From assembly GCF_002878395.1 (NCBI RefSeq), contig NC_061118.1:129999098-130063097 (forward strand): a DNA stretch of 64,000 bases, written 5' to 3'. Shown one piece after another: positions 24,398 through 33,423 of the stretch. Numbering within the stretch: the first letter of the stretch is position 1; each line of letters starts with the position of its first letter. Made by a program: the position numbers and the translations under genes. The notes below the pieces were generated by a model. It made no database searches. It was given only the letters and a program-made list of their open reading frames with translations, and was not told the DNA's origin. The DNA is from Capsicum annuum (lineage: Eukaryota > Streptophyta > Magnoliopsida > Solanales > Solanaceae).

Positions 24398-24726
24398 GGT
24401 AAAAAGCTAAAAATACCATCTAATTATTAAAAATGATTTATTTATGTCAAAGTTTGACTCATCTATGTTACAAAAAAATTTATTTGTGTCATTATTTTGC
24501 AAAACTATTTTTTGTCACATAACCTCTTATTAGAAGTCAATGTCAGCAAATCTAAATCAAAATAAAAAATCACACATATTAAAATAAAATCCGACACAAT
24601 TAATGGGTCTTTATTTTTAATTAATCCAAATTTTATTTAACTGTGTGGATCAAATATTATTTTAATGGGTTTAATTTTTTATTTTTTATTTTAAGTAATA
24701 ATAGTTGATTTGAGATTGGCTATGTG

Positions 24727-25136
24727 TGTTAGGATTTTTGCCCCGATTTTCTCACCAAATTTAAGTTTTACTTTTTCTTGTAAGAAAAATAAAAGTAACC
24801 ATAAATACTTTTACTTTTCCTGAAAGGAAAATATAAAACTTTTTCATATTTGGCTAACCTCTTTCTTGAAGGAAAGGTTTTGGACATTTATAAATAGAAG
24901 ACCCTCTTCTCATACCATAACACAATAGCATCCACAAAGTAGTCTTTTAAAGAGTTTTTTTTATCTCTCTAATAGTTTTATGTTTTCTTTTATATTAGGT
25001 TTTTATATGTACGTCAATTGGTCAAACTATATAATCATCATATTTTTAATATGTTTTTCTTTTAGTCTGATTTATCGTCTCAATAGTTTGCAACTAATAG
25101 CTTCCGTATGACGTCCTCTAAATTTCGAACCCAACA
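24727..25136 (+). repeat. 5' LTR of the TRIM
   Basis: A 410-bp LTR with short inverted ends TGTT/AACA and a TATA-like TATAAATAGAAGA near 24890. It serves as the reference for recognising the broken 3' copy. Confidence 0.85.
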
Positions 25137-25138
25137 AG

Positions 25139-25151
25139 TGGTATCAGAGCC
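25139..25151 (+). other. Primer binding site of the TRIM
   Basis: TGGTATCAGAGCC, a perfect plant initiator-Met tRNA site, lies two bases after the LTR. Confidence 0.85.
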
Positions 25152-25492
25152 TATGGTTCAAAGATCTAGTGATTTGATAAAGCGAGGTTGAAGACAAGTC
25201 CAAGACAGTTCTAATCAATTTGCAATCAATTGGATGATAATGGAGATTTTTTCCAACTATATGTGGAGAAGATATTTCAATCATATTTTCAACAATTCTG
25301 CTGTCACATCTTTGAAAATAAAGCTCTCTTTTAACCCTATTTAGGGCTCCAATATTTTTAACCCAAAAGGGCTCAATTTTTAAGCATGACAAACAGCAGA
25401 GATTAATGAAGATTATGTGAAGAACCAAAATTAAGCATATGACATGAAGAAGGCGGATCAAGTCAAGAAAATCAAGCCAAAAAGGGGAGATT
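25152..25492 (+). other. Noncoding interior and polypurine tract of the TRIM
   Basis: About 340 bp without gag or pol signal. It ends in AAAAAGGGGAGATT directly before the 3' LTR, a typical polypurine tract. The minus frame at 25144-25461 is a shadow. Confidence 0.7.
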
Positions 25493-25609
25493 TGTTAGGA
25501 TTTTTGCCCCAATTTTCTTATCAAATTTAAGTTTTATTTTTTCTTGTAAGGAAAATATAAGTAACCATAAATACTTTTACTTTTTCTGAAAGGAAAATAT
25601 AAAACTTTT

Positions 25610-26191
25610 TCATATTTGACTAACCTCTTTTTTGGAGGAAAGGTTTTGGACATCTATAAATAGAAAAGACCTCCTTCTCATATATACTACTGCTGTATTT
25701 TTTAAATAACTGTGCTCTGATACCATTAGTAGGGGGTGCGGATCTATGCGGATAACTAACTTATGAAATAGATCTATTATATGTATAATGAATCTATTTT
25801 TCTTTGTGCGTGGATATTTCTTAAATTTTGTTTCAATGTCTTTTAATGATTTATTCTTTTCGTAAGATGTATTCATTAATTTGTGTAGTTTATTATTTTA
25901 TCCTGTAGTAATTGCAGAGTTACAGATTTCTGTATAATAATTTATCCTAATTGTACTGTAATGTATATCTAATTCTAGATTTTCAATGTTACTTATTATC
26001 TTGTGTTGTTCTTCTCGTAGCGAGTTTTTTAAATTATATAAACTATCACATGTACTTTTTTCTAAGGTTTCTTCTATCCATATAAATTTTTCTTTTAGAT
26101 TCTCCATTATTTTTCTAATTCGATTTCTATAATTAATTTCTTTATTTAGATTATCTTGATTTTCTCTAGTTTTTCTAATATATTCTAACAT
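25610..26191 (-). pseudogene. EPRV coding-like remnants around the primer site
   Basis: Two minus-strand frames. The first, 97 codons (26191-25898), starts MLEYIRKTRENQDNLNKEIN and is charged and helical, with heptad-like spacing. The second, 88 codons (25876-25610), reads across the primer site and into the TRIM LTR; only its first half is viral. No homologue is recognised. They may be pieces of the virus's first ORF, or leader ORFs. A stop separates the first frame from a preceding one ending in YPEGYYSD. Confidence 0.4.
25714..25725 (-). other. EPRV tRNA-Met primer binding site
   Basis: The minus strand reads TGGTATCAGAGC, the minus-strand DNA priming site that by convention marks position 1 of a caulimovirid genome. 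It lies about 30-45 bp from the viral end at 25683, so the genome is linearised close to its own replication origin. Confidence 0.8.
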
Positions 26192-26269
26192 CTCTTAATC
26201 TGAATAATATCCTTCTGGGTAGTTATCCAGGTATAACTGTGCTATCCAATTTATAATTTCAATTTCATA

Positions 26270-26750
26270 GTCTAATACTTTTTCTAATATTATTTTCTTA
26301 ATATCTATAATTTCTATATCTCTAAGTATATATAAGATTAAGACTTTAAGATTATCTATCATTTAAAATTGACTAAATATTTTATTATAATATTTTGTAG
26401 TTGTTTGTTTTAGCCTTAGTAGTTCTTGCATATTTTCATTAAGAAATTCTATATATTTTATATCTTTTCTTTCCATGCATTTGTCTAAATTTATTTTTAT
26501 CTGTTTTTTATTAACTGTATGTTTCTCATATCTTTTTCCAAAAATTCTATGTAATTTATCATGGTAAGTATTTGTAAGAGTAGTTAGGTAGGTATGGTAT
26601 GTAATTTACTCTAGTCATATAATATTTACCAAATGCTTTTTCTAATATGATTTTTCTTATATCTACTACTTTTATATCCTTAAGTGTATACAAAATAAGT
26701 ATTTTAAATTTATCTACCATCACATCAGATAAATAATTATTCATTTTCAT
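26270..26750 (-). pseudogene. EPRV duplicated small-ORF segment
   Basis: The frame at 26750-26559 contains VDKFKILILYTLKDIKVVD then IRKIILEKAFG. About 360 bp downstream the minus strand at 26362-26270 encodes the paralogous IDNLKVLILYILRDIEIID then IKKIILEKVL. A third frame lies between them (about 26562-26365, KRYEKHTVNKKQIKINLDKC and on), open until it meets a stop just before the second copy. The two copies look like an internal duplication within one viral ORF. Function unknown. Confidence 0.5.
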
Positions 26751-27214
26751 AAAATTGCTATTTTCAAAATATTCCCTTCAATCATGTACATAACAAAATA
26801 TGGTCATCTTAGATTACTATATACTAGATTATTCTTAAATAACATGTTCTTCGATCACTATTAGCATGGTAATCTGGATACTTTTCCCTTAAACAGCGGC
26901 TCTACTCTGGTTACTCCCCACCACGACTTCTTGCCTCATTGGTTTCACCTTTAGGATGGCATAGTTCTTAGGGATTTTTCTCCGTTTCCACTTTGCTAAT
27001 AAACTTCTTAACATATTATTCTTCAAATAATTCTACTATAAAGTAACTAACATGAATTTATTTTATCATACCATGATTGTTGGGAATTATGAATTTAGCT
27101 ATTCATAATCATAAATAAATATACCTGTTCGGGTAGGTTTGATATTTCTGGGGTTTGTTCCTCCATAGCTTTTTCTATTGAAATAAATCTGTTTTTTAAT
27201 AACTAAGCAAAATA

Positions 27215-27220
27215 TTTATT
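27215..27220 (-). terminator. EPRV polyadenylation signal candidate
   Basis: AATAAA on the minus strand, about 66 bp downstream of the TATA candidate. Caulimovirids place their poly(A) signal shortly after the transcript start and read past it on the first pass to make terminally redundant RNA. Confidence 0.45.
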
Positions 27221-27285
27221 GCGGACAGGAGAGAGTATTTGTGCTTCAACACATGAAGGTTTGCTTTGCAATGCCTTCGGTTCCT

Positions 27286-27296
27286 CTTATTTATAG
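27286..27296 (-). promoter_or_regulatory. EPRV promoter TATA candidate
   Basis: The minus strand reads CTATAAATAAG followed by AGGAACC, about 55 bp after the end of the terminal ORF. This is where a 35S-type promoter belongs. A short frame (MEEQTPEISNLPEQVYLF) begins about 120 bp downstream at 27165. The distance from here to the primer site (about 1.56 kb) is long for a leader. Confidence 0.5.
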
Positions 27297-27352
27297 ACTG
27301 AATGAATCTTTACAAGAGTATTCACATTTCTTTTACGTTTTCTAAAATTAGT

Positions 27353-28030
27353 CTAAAAAAGTCTCATAATGAGACAAGAATTATTAATGCCATAGTCAAA
27401 ACAAGTTTTTATTAAGCTTGGGTTGGTTTTGGGTAGTGCAATTAGCTTGTTGTAACCTTGTAATTTTTGGGTTATATAATTTGTGTTTGGTTCTTTGATA
27501 TTTGTAGTTCTGGGGTTAAGGTTTGGGAAAGTTTGTACTCTGTAGATATTTTCTATGTATTTTTGGGTTGTATAGTTGTAAACTTTTTTATCTTGGTTCA
27601 GACTATCTCGGTATGTAGTAATTTGTGGGAGTATGACCAAGGGGTCTTTTTGTGTTTTTGATATAAATGGCTTCTCAAATATCTTATTCATATTCATGTT
27701 TTGATATCTTTGTCTACTAACTCCTCTGCTTGTACCTGCAGAAGTAGATTGATAAGCGTTATGGGTTTTATGGAGTGTCCCATCGTCTCCTTCTAGCTCT
27801 GGAACTTTAATGTCTTCCGATCGACATAGCTCTGCACACTGCTGAGTTAGATGATTTGTAGCTATAGACTTCAGTTTATCTTCATTAGTCTTTAACTTTT
27901 CTATCTCATTACCCATACTGTCCACTTTCATTGAAAGCGTAGTTAGGGTGTTGAGTATTTTTTCTAGAGTATCCTCTTCTATTATATCAGTCTGTGTAGC
28001 TTTGTCTTGATATGTAATCTGCAATAACAT
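27353..28030 (-). CDS. EPRV terminal ORF, 225 aa
   Basis: An uninterrupted 225-codon frame after the RNase H region, in the position of the last ORF of solendovirus-type genomes (often assigned as translation transactivator). Residues 1-70 are charged and coiled-coil-like (DKATQTDIIEEDTLEKILN, then VDSMGNEIEKLKTNEDKL). The remainder is Thr/Asn/Gln-rich and unstructured-looking. I see no clear transactivator signature, so only the position supports that role. It could instead be the C-terminal end of the pol polyprotein. It stands out as intact among broken neighbours. Confidence 0.5.
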   Translation of the reverse strand: MLLQITYQDKATQTDIIEEDTLEKILNTLTTLSMKVDSMGNEIEKLKTNEDKLKSIATNHLTQQCAELCRSEDIKVPELEGDDGTLHKTHNAYQSTSAGTSRGVSRQRYQNMNMNKIFEKPFISKTQKDPLVILPQITTYRDSLNQDKKVYNYTTQKYIENIYRVQTFPNLNPRTTNIKEPNTNYITQKLQGYNKLIALPKTNPSLIKTCFDYGINNSCLIMRLF

Positions 28031-28039
28031 TTTTGTTAG

Positions 28040-28911
28040 TACTAATTACTTCAATTATAAATGTGAAATTTAATATATTCAAGATTAGTCTCCGAATCTC
28101 TTTTATTGTAACTGAATTTTGGATTTTCTTTGTTAACCACCAGCGTACCTGTGTATTATCTGTTCATACAATAAACTTGTTATATACAATATATGGTTCA
28201 AATGCTAACAAACATTTATATAATGAACATAATTCTTTCCTATTTATTTCCCATTTTATTTCTGTTTCATTGAACGTACCTGAGTAGTATCTACAATGGT
28301 GTTCTAATTTTTCTGCTTCATATCGGTATTTAAGTACTCCTCTATAACTACATTCACTAGCATCTGCTTCTACTATATATATAAATTTTCTATTTGCATC
28401 TGGAAATTGTAGTTTTGGTAATTCTTTACAAAGTAATTTTATTTTCTAAACTTTTTTTTTGTCTTCTTCATTATAGTTATATTCTACATCCTTTTTTAAT
28501 TTTTTTCTGTAGTGGTTTTAAAGTTTCTGCTAATTTTGGAATATATTCTCTTACTTGGTTTACTAATCCTAAAAGTTATTGTAATTTCTTTTTTGTATCT
28601 AATTCTTCTTTCGAATTTATTATTTTTTGTACTAGATGTTGTTGCATTTTTACTCCACTCTTATCTATTTGTATTCCTAAAAATTCTATCTGATTTTTCA
28701 TGATTTCGGCATTCTTTTCACTTAGACTTATTCCCGACTTTTCTATTATATCTGTAAATTGTCCTAATAATTTTAAATGTTCTTCTTTAGTTTTTGTATA
28801 TAATAATATATCATCTATGTATGTTATACAATTAGATAATTATTTAAAATAACTATCCATAAAATGTTGATATCTACCTGGTGCATTTTTATATTCAAAT
28901 GGTAATATGTT
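28040..28911 (-). pseudogene. EPRV RT active site and RNase H, broken frames
   Basis: Continues the RT frame that stops at 28912. The polymerase box ITYIDDILLYT is at about 28801-28833 (YIDD codons at 28810-28821). RNase H follows, with the first acidic box VEADASECSYRG (about 28355-28372), then EIKWEINRKELCSLYKC, and then TDNTQVRWW near 28150. A TGA stop lies directly before the last box (two codons ahead of its aspartate), and other stops lie just before YIDD. The catalytic residues are still visible, but no frame spans the enzyme. Confidence 0.8.
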
Positions 28912-29922
28912 CTATTCATAAAATCCTTGTGGTACCGTAAATGTGGTTAGTTCTTTAGATTCTTCTTCTAACTTTAAATAGTAAAATCCTGATTTACAAT
29001 CGAATGTACTAAAATAATTATATCCTTGTATTTGTCTTCTTTTTGATATCTTATTTGGTATTGGATAATTATATGTCATAGTCTTTGCATTTAAATTTCT
29101 ATAGTCAATCACCATTCTACTTTTTCCTCTTTTTCGTTCACTATGTTTATTTACTATAAATGCTGGACTATTATGTTTACTATTACTTTTTTGTATATAT
29201 TGTTTTTCTAATAATTCATCTATATGCATTTTAAATTCTTTTAAATCGTCAAAATTATATGTTAATGGTTTCTGGGTTATTATGCTATTTTTATCTATTA
29301 ATTCAATTTTTATAGTAGTTTTATGTTTTTCCCATCCTTTTAATGGATCTTCACTATATAATTGTTCTAATTTTTTCTTAATTATTTCTATCTTATTTAT
29401 TGAAAATATAGTTATTTCTGTTTTATTTATCGAAAATACAACTAGTTCTATTGTATCTTCAGTATTTTTTATATTTTCTAACTTTTGTGCAATTTTTTCG
29501 CTTCCTTTTATCCAATCAGTTTTCTTTTTTATTTTATTATTAACTCTTTTTGCTCTTACTTTTTGTTTACATGGTGTTGTAAACCACCAGTCTGTTCTAG
29601 TTATTATATGTGGGTATAATTTATCTAAAAACGACATTCCTAAAAGTATATATTTTGATATTAGTTCATAATTATAAATTTCTTCTATTGTTAATATCTT
29701 ATCCCATACTTGTACTTTTACATTCCTATCTTTATAAGTAATTAAGCTTCCTTCATTATTAAATCTTTTAACTATTATTGGTGTTTTTAATTTATCCCAT
29801 TTGCTTTCTGGTAAGCAATTATATCTACATAAATTAGCTTCTGCTCCTGTATCTATCATAGGCGTATAATATCTACTATAATATCCTTCTACTACTATCT
29901 TCATTAATACATATATTTTCAT
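28912..29922 (-). pseudogene. EPRV aspartic protease and RT N-terminal part
   Basis: A frame of 336 codons. The protease active site MIDTGAEANLC is at residues about 22-32, and the fold's second loop is YILLGMSFLDKLYPHI near residue 90. The RT fingers follow: SPAFIVNKHSERKRGKSRMV, IDYRNLNAKTMTYNYPIP and YFSTFDCKSGFYYLKL near residues 250-315. It stops after TVPQGFYE, one step before the palm. In the family this polyprotein is cleaved to protease and RT/RNase H. The stop at 28912 separates it from its active site. Confidence 0.85.
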
Positions 29923-29923
29923 T

Positions 29924-30300
29924 TTATGTTAAGGCTCTTCTTAAGAATAATTTCTCTCTGTTATATGTTAAGGTTAATTGTGTATGTTCTATATTATAGG
30001 GTTTTACTTGTTCTAGCCATTTTATTCCTAATATTATGTCTGTTTTTTGCATTTCTTCCTTTACTTCAAATTCTATTTTTATTTTTCTAATTCCTATTAT
30101 CATTTCGTTTTCTGCTATATTTTTACTATTTATTAAACTTCTTGGTAGATCTGGGCATATATCATTATTAGTTTTCATTTCTTCATTTTTTACTAGATAT
30201 TTTGCTATATAATTTTCTTCTTGTCCTGTATTTAAGAGTATTAAATATTCTTTTTCATTTACCTTTCCTGTTATGTAATATTGGTTTAAATTATTTGTTG
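29924..30300 (-). pseudogene. EPRV second retropepsin-like domain with NTG
   Basis: The frame at 30178-29924 plus the sequence just upstream in the same frame (to about 30298) read YYITGKVNEKEYLILLNTGQ, then EENYIAKYLV. Farther on come IRKIKIEFEV and DIILGIKWLEQVKPYNIE. This is the usual order of a retropepsin: hydrophobic run, active-site turn, a beta strand, then the ILG loop. Asparagine occupies the catalytic Asp position. It sits between the movement protein and the IDTGA protease, so two protease-like domains are in tandem. Loss of Asp could be real biology or a mutation in this copy. Domain identity is my inference from motif order. Confidence 0.55.
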
Positions 30301-30396
30301 AATTTATTTCATAACTTGTTCTTTTTGATGAGCTTGATGATTCTGATTTTTCATCAGCTATTCTTTTCGTTGTACTTATTCTATCATTTACTATTT

Positions 30397-30993
30397 CTAA
30401 ATTTTTTCTATATCTATGTCTCTATAGCTATAATCATTATAATCTATTGTTTTTACAATTTGTTCGAATGAACTTTCTATTCGTATTTTGTTAATCTTAT
30501 TTTTTCCTGTTATTTTGTGTTTTGTTGTTAATACATATAAATTTTTGCATCTTGCTGTAAATATTTTACTTCCTGGGGTTAATTCTATTCCTGATATTTT
30601 CCAATATAATACTAATGATTTATCTATATTTTTATCTGTTACCGCTACTGAATAATTTGCACTTATTATAAATTTAAATTTTTGGTATATTAAACTTCCT
30701 TTTATGGCAGTTATTATGCTTTTTTCTATAGGTTTTATAATTCTATCATCTGCTAAATATAATTCTATTGGTGTATCTATTCCTTCTCTAAAACATGCTT
30801 TTATTAATATTTCTGTACCTCCAAGGTGTACATATTTTATTGGGTCTCCTCTACTTTTTATATCGTTTATCTCTTTATTAATTATTCTTTTTGTTACTAG
30901 TGGTATACTAGCTTTACCTTTTGCATATCTACAGTCTATTACATGTTCCTTTTGGCATACTACATAATATTCTTCTTTTTTCCTAGTAAACAT
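30397..30993 (-). CDS. EPRV movement protein, 30K superfamily
   Basis: A 198-codon frame with the caulimovirid movement-protein core: YVHLGGTEILIKACFREGID at residues about 53-72, TPIELYLADDRI following, and then the long beta-rich region to LVLYWKISGIELTPGS. In the family the protein forms tubules through plasmodesmata and moves virions between cells. The frame is open across the conserved core. The N-terminus (MFTRKKEEYYVVCQKEH) is plausible, but fusion to the coat-protein frame upstream is possible, as in relatives. The C-terminus runs into the protease-like domain after a frame break. Confidence 0.75.
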   Translation of the reverse strand: MFTRKKEEYYVVCQKEHVIDCRYAKGKASIPLVTKRIINKEINDIKSRGDPIKYVHLGGTEILIKACFREGIDTPIELYLADDRIIKPIEKSIITAIKGSLIYQKFKFIISANYSVAVTDKNIDKSLVLYWKISGIELTPGSKIFTARCKNLYVLTTKHKITGKNKINKIRIESSFEQIVKTIDYNDYSYRDIDIEKI

Positions 30994-30999
30994 ATTTTT

Positions 31000-31573
31000 T
31001 ATTGTTGGTATTTTAAATATTTTTTCTACACTTAAGTCTAATTATTTTCCTTTTATTTCATCAAATATGTTACTGTCAAATATTATTTTTTGTTCTGTTC
31101 CTTCATCATTTAAATATTCTTCCTTTGTTATTATTTTTATATCTTCTTCAGTCATTTGATTCATCTATTTCACTATCTATTTCATTTTCTGAAATTTCAT
31201 ATATACTATCCTCATTGTCTAATTCATAATATATAATCTATCTGCATACATTCTGTATTATCTATTTTTATTTCTGATATTTGTTTATTTTTTGGATTTT
31301 TAGGTAATTTACAATCTCTAGCTAAATGTCCTATTTTTCAACAATTATAACAAGTACATTCTTTTATAGATTTTTTTTTCTATATGGTCTTTTGTATTTA
31401 TAATTTTTTACATAATATCTTTTTCTTGGTTTCTTGTATTTATATTTTGATTTTTTATATTTCTTATATTTTTTGTATCTTTTTCTTTTCTTATAATATC
31501 TTTCTTCACATCCGAATTGGGGTGCTATTTTATCTTTGCAGCATGCTAAATTTCTTATCAATGTTTTTTCCAT
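31000..31573 (-). pseudogene. EPRV coat protein basic region, CCHC knuckle, acidic tail
   Basis: The frame at 31573-31364 is extremely Lys/Tyr/Arg-rich (KKYKKYKKSKYKYKKPRKRY). A shifted frame gives the nucleic-acid-binding knuckle CYNC..IGHLARDC at 31311-31352, with a TGA stop inside it. An acidic stretch (YELDNEDSIYEISENEIDSE) follows near 31150-31240. This is the usual coat-protein C-terminal order in caulimovirids: basic region, CX2CX4HX4C, acid tail. Multiple stops follow to about 31000. Confidence 0.75.
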
Positions 31574-31611
31574 TTTAATTCTTCTCTATGTTTTTCACAT
31601 AAGTTTCTATA

Positions 31612-31890
31612 TTATTGTTGTAAAAATTTTATTCTTGCCCCTAGAGTATCTACTATTTTTGCTTCTTCCCAACTCCTTATTATCTTTGAACTAAATGGTT
31701 CGGGTAATTTATTAAAATATAATTTTCTTATTTGTTTACTTTCTTCTATATTATATACTCCTTTATAATAATATTCTTTAAATGCGCAAGTATATTCATC
31801 TATATAACACATATTACATATTGCTAATTTTAACATTAAATTCCTATTTGTATCTTTTTCTTCATATTGTTCTTCTTCTACTGTTGTCAT
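31612..31890 (-). pseudogene. EPRV coat protein core fragment
   Basis: A 92-codon frame with the conserved caulimovirid capsid signature around CAFKEYYYKGVYNIEESKQI and LYFNKLPEPFSSKI. It belongs between the 333-codon frame upstream and the basic/knuckle part downstream, from which it is cut by stops or shifts. Confidence 0.7.
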
Positions 31891-31932
31891 ACTACCAAAT
31901 TCATCTTTTATAGCTGTTTCATATTTTTTTAA

Positions 31933-32934
31933 CTATTCTATACGTGTTAGTTTAGTTGTTGTTGATAATGTTCCTTCTATAGGTTTATTAGTTCTTAATA
32001 CCTTCTTGCTATTTTCAGTTAAATTTGAAAACCATAATTTCACTGTTCCTATTAGTGTTCTTTCTATATATTCTGGTGCATCTGTTATGTTTATATTATT
32101 GTCTAATAATTGTTTTGTCAAATATTCTATCCATAATTGTATTATTTTTTCTATATCTATTACACAGTCTAAGTCTAAAAAGTTATAATTTTTATTAACT
32201 ATTTGTTTTGATGTCCATTTGTCATATTCATTCTTTAGATTATATCTTTTAAACTTATTCTTATAATATGTAGGTTTTCTTATTTCTGATGTTCTAGGTA
32301 TTATATTTTCATCTTCTTTTTTATCAAAAGTATTTATTCCTGTGTTGATATTTTCTAAGTTTTCTTCATTAATTACTTCTTGTTTTTCATTGATTTCTAA
32401 ATTTTTTGTATTTGTTAATATTTCTGTATATATTTCACTATCTTCTGAATCATAATTATTTGTCTCTTCAACATCTATATTATTTATATCTAATTCCTTG
32501 TTTTTTATTTCTTTATTGTTTATTTCTAATTTTTCTTTAAATTGATTTATCTTGTTTAGTAATTTTTGTTCTTTATCTTTTTCTTCCTTTTCCTTTTGTC
32601 TTTGTTCATACAAATCTTTTAACATTTGTAGTTCTTTTTCTAATTCAGCAATCCTACTATTTTTAGTTTCTTCTATTTTTTGTATTTCTTCTGTAGTTTG
32701 TTGTTTTATTTTTTCTATTTCCTTTTTCCTATCTATTTCTTCATTTTCTCTTTCTATTCTTACCATAACTGTCAATTTATCTTCTAATTTTAATTCTTCT
32801 TTTTCTAACATTAAATATAAATGTTCACCTATTTTCTTATATCTTCTTCCTATATTAGAAAATACTATTTTTATTTTTATCCCTTCGTGATTTTCATATA
32901 TTTTTTCATCTATTATAAATTCTTCTTTGTTCAT
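31933..32934 (-). CDS. EPRV coat protein N-terminal region, coiled coil
   Basis: A 333-codon open frame. Residues about 65-150 form a long charged coiled coil (EEIQKIEETKNSRIAELEKE), followed by an acidic stretch (NNYDSEDSEIYTEIL). The last 100 residues (YNFLDLDCVIDIEKIIQLW, LIGTVKLWFSNLTENSKKVL) look like the start of the capsid domain. In relatives this part precedes the capsid core and may be trimmed. The frame ends before the core at 31890. Confidence 0.65.
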   Translation of the reverse strand: MNKEEFIIDEKIYENHEGIKIKIVFSNIGRRYKKIGEHLYLMLEKEELKLEDKLTVMVRIERENEEIDRKKEIEKIKQQTTEEIQKIEETKNSRIAELEKELQMLKDLYEQRQKEKEEKDKEQKLLNKINQFKEKLEINNKEIKNKELDINNIDVEETNNYDSEDSEIYTEILTNTKNLEINEKQEVINEENLENINTGINTFDKKEDENIIPRTSEIRKPTYYKNKFKRYNLKNEYDKWTSKQIVNKNYNFLDLDCVIDIEKIIQLWIEYLTKQLLDNNINITDAPEYIERTLIGTVKLWFSNLTENSKKVLRTNKPIEGTLSTTTKLTRIE

Positions 32935-33423
32935 TTTATTGTGAATAGTTCATGTTGATATATATATTCTAAACTATCTATTTGTGATTCTAATTTTGAT
33001 ATTTCATCTTTTTGTGTATTTATTGAGTTTTCACTAACTCCGGCAAATATATTATAATGTAGTCTTTCTATTCTTATTTTTAATTCTTTACGTTTTTCAG
33101 AAATAATTTTTTTTAGTTCTTTGTATTTTTGTACTTTATTCATTTAAACCATATTTATAATATCTTGGTGGATATCTAAATCTAATTTTATCATAATTAG
33201 GTGGTATGTGTCTCATTCTTCTAGATTTTAAATGGATTATTAATTTTGCTTCAATACTAGATATTAAGGTAATTAGGTAGGCTAATCTTTGTAAGTTTTC
33301 TTTTGTTTTATTTAGACTTATATATTCTGAATAATTACTAATTAAAGATTCTTTAATTTTTCTAAAAGCTTCTCTATTTTTAAATGGTCTTCTCATAATT
33401 AATTCAATCCAATCTAAATTCAA
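32931..33423 (-). pseudogene. EPRV small 5' ORFs
   Basis: Two short overlapping frames follow the primer site when the viral circle is considered. The first is about 95 codons (33423-33136, best ATG at MRRPFKNREAFRKIKES). The second is 70 codons (33143-32931, MNKVQKYKELKKIISEKRKE), which is highly charged and helical. The second overlaps the first by 8 bases and the coat frame by 4 bases, consistent with leaky scanning or reinitiation. I recognise no family, though position matches the small unknown ORFs ahead of the coat protein in relatives. Confidence 0.45.

Noticed and set aside
29282..32890. Plus-strand ORFs (29282-29671, 30202-30471, 32552-32890) as membrane or Ser-rich proteins
   Set aside because: They are shadows of the AT-rich viral genes on the minus strand.
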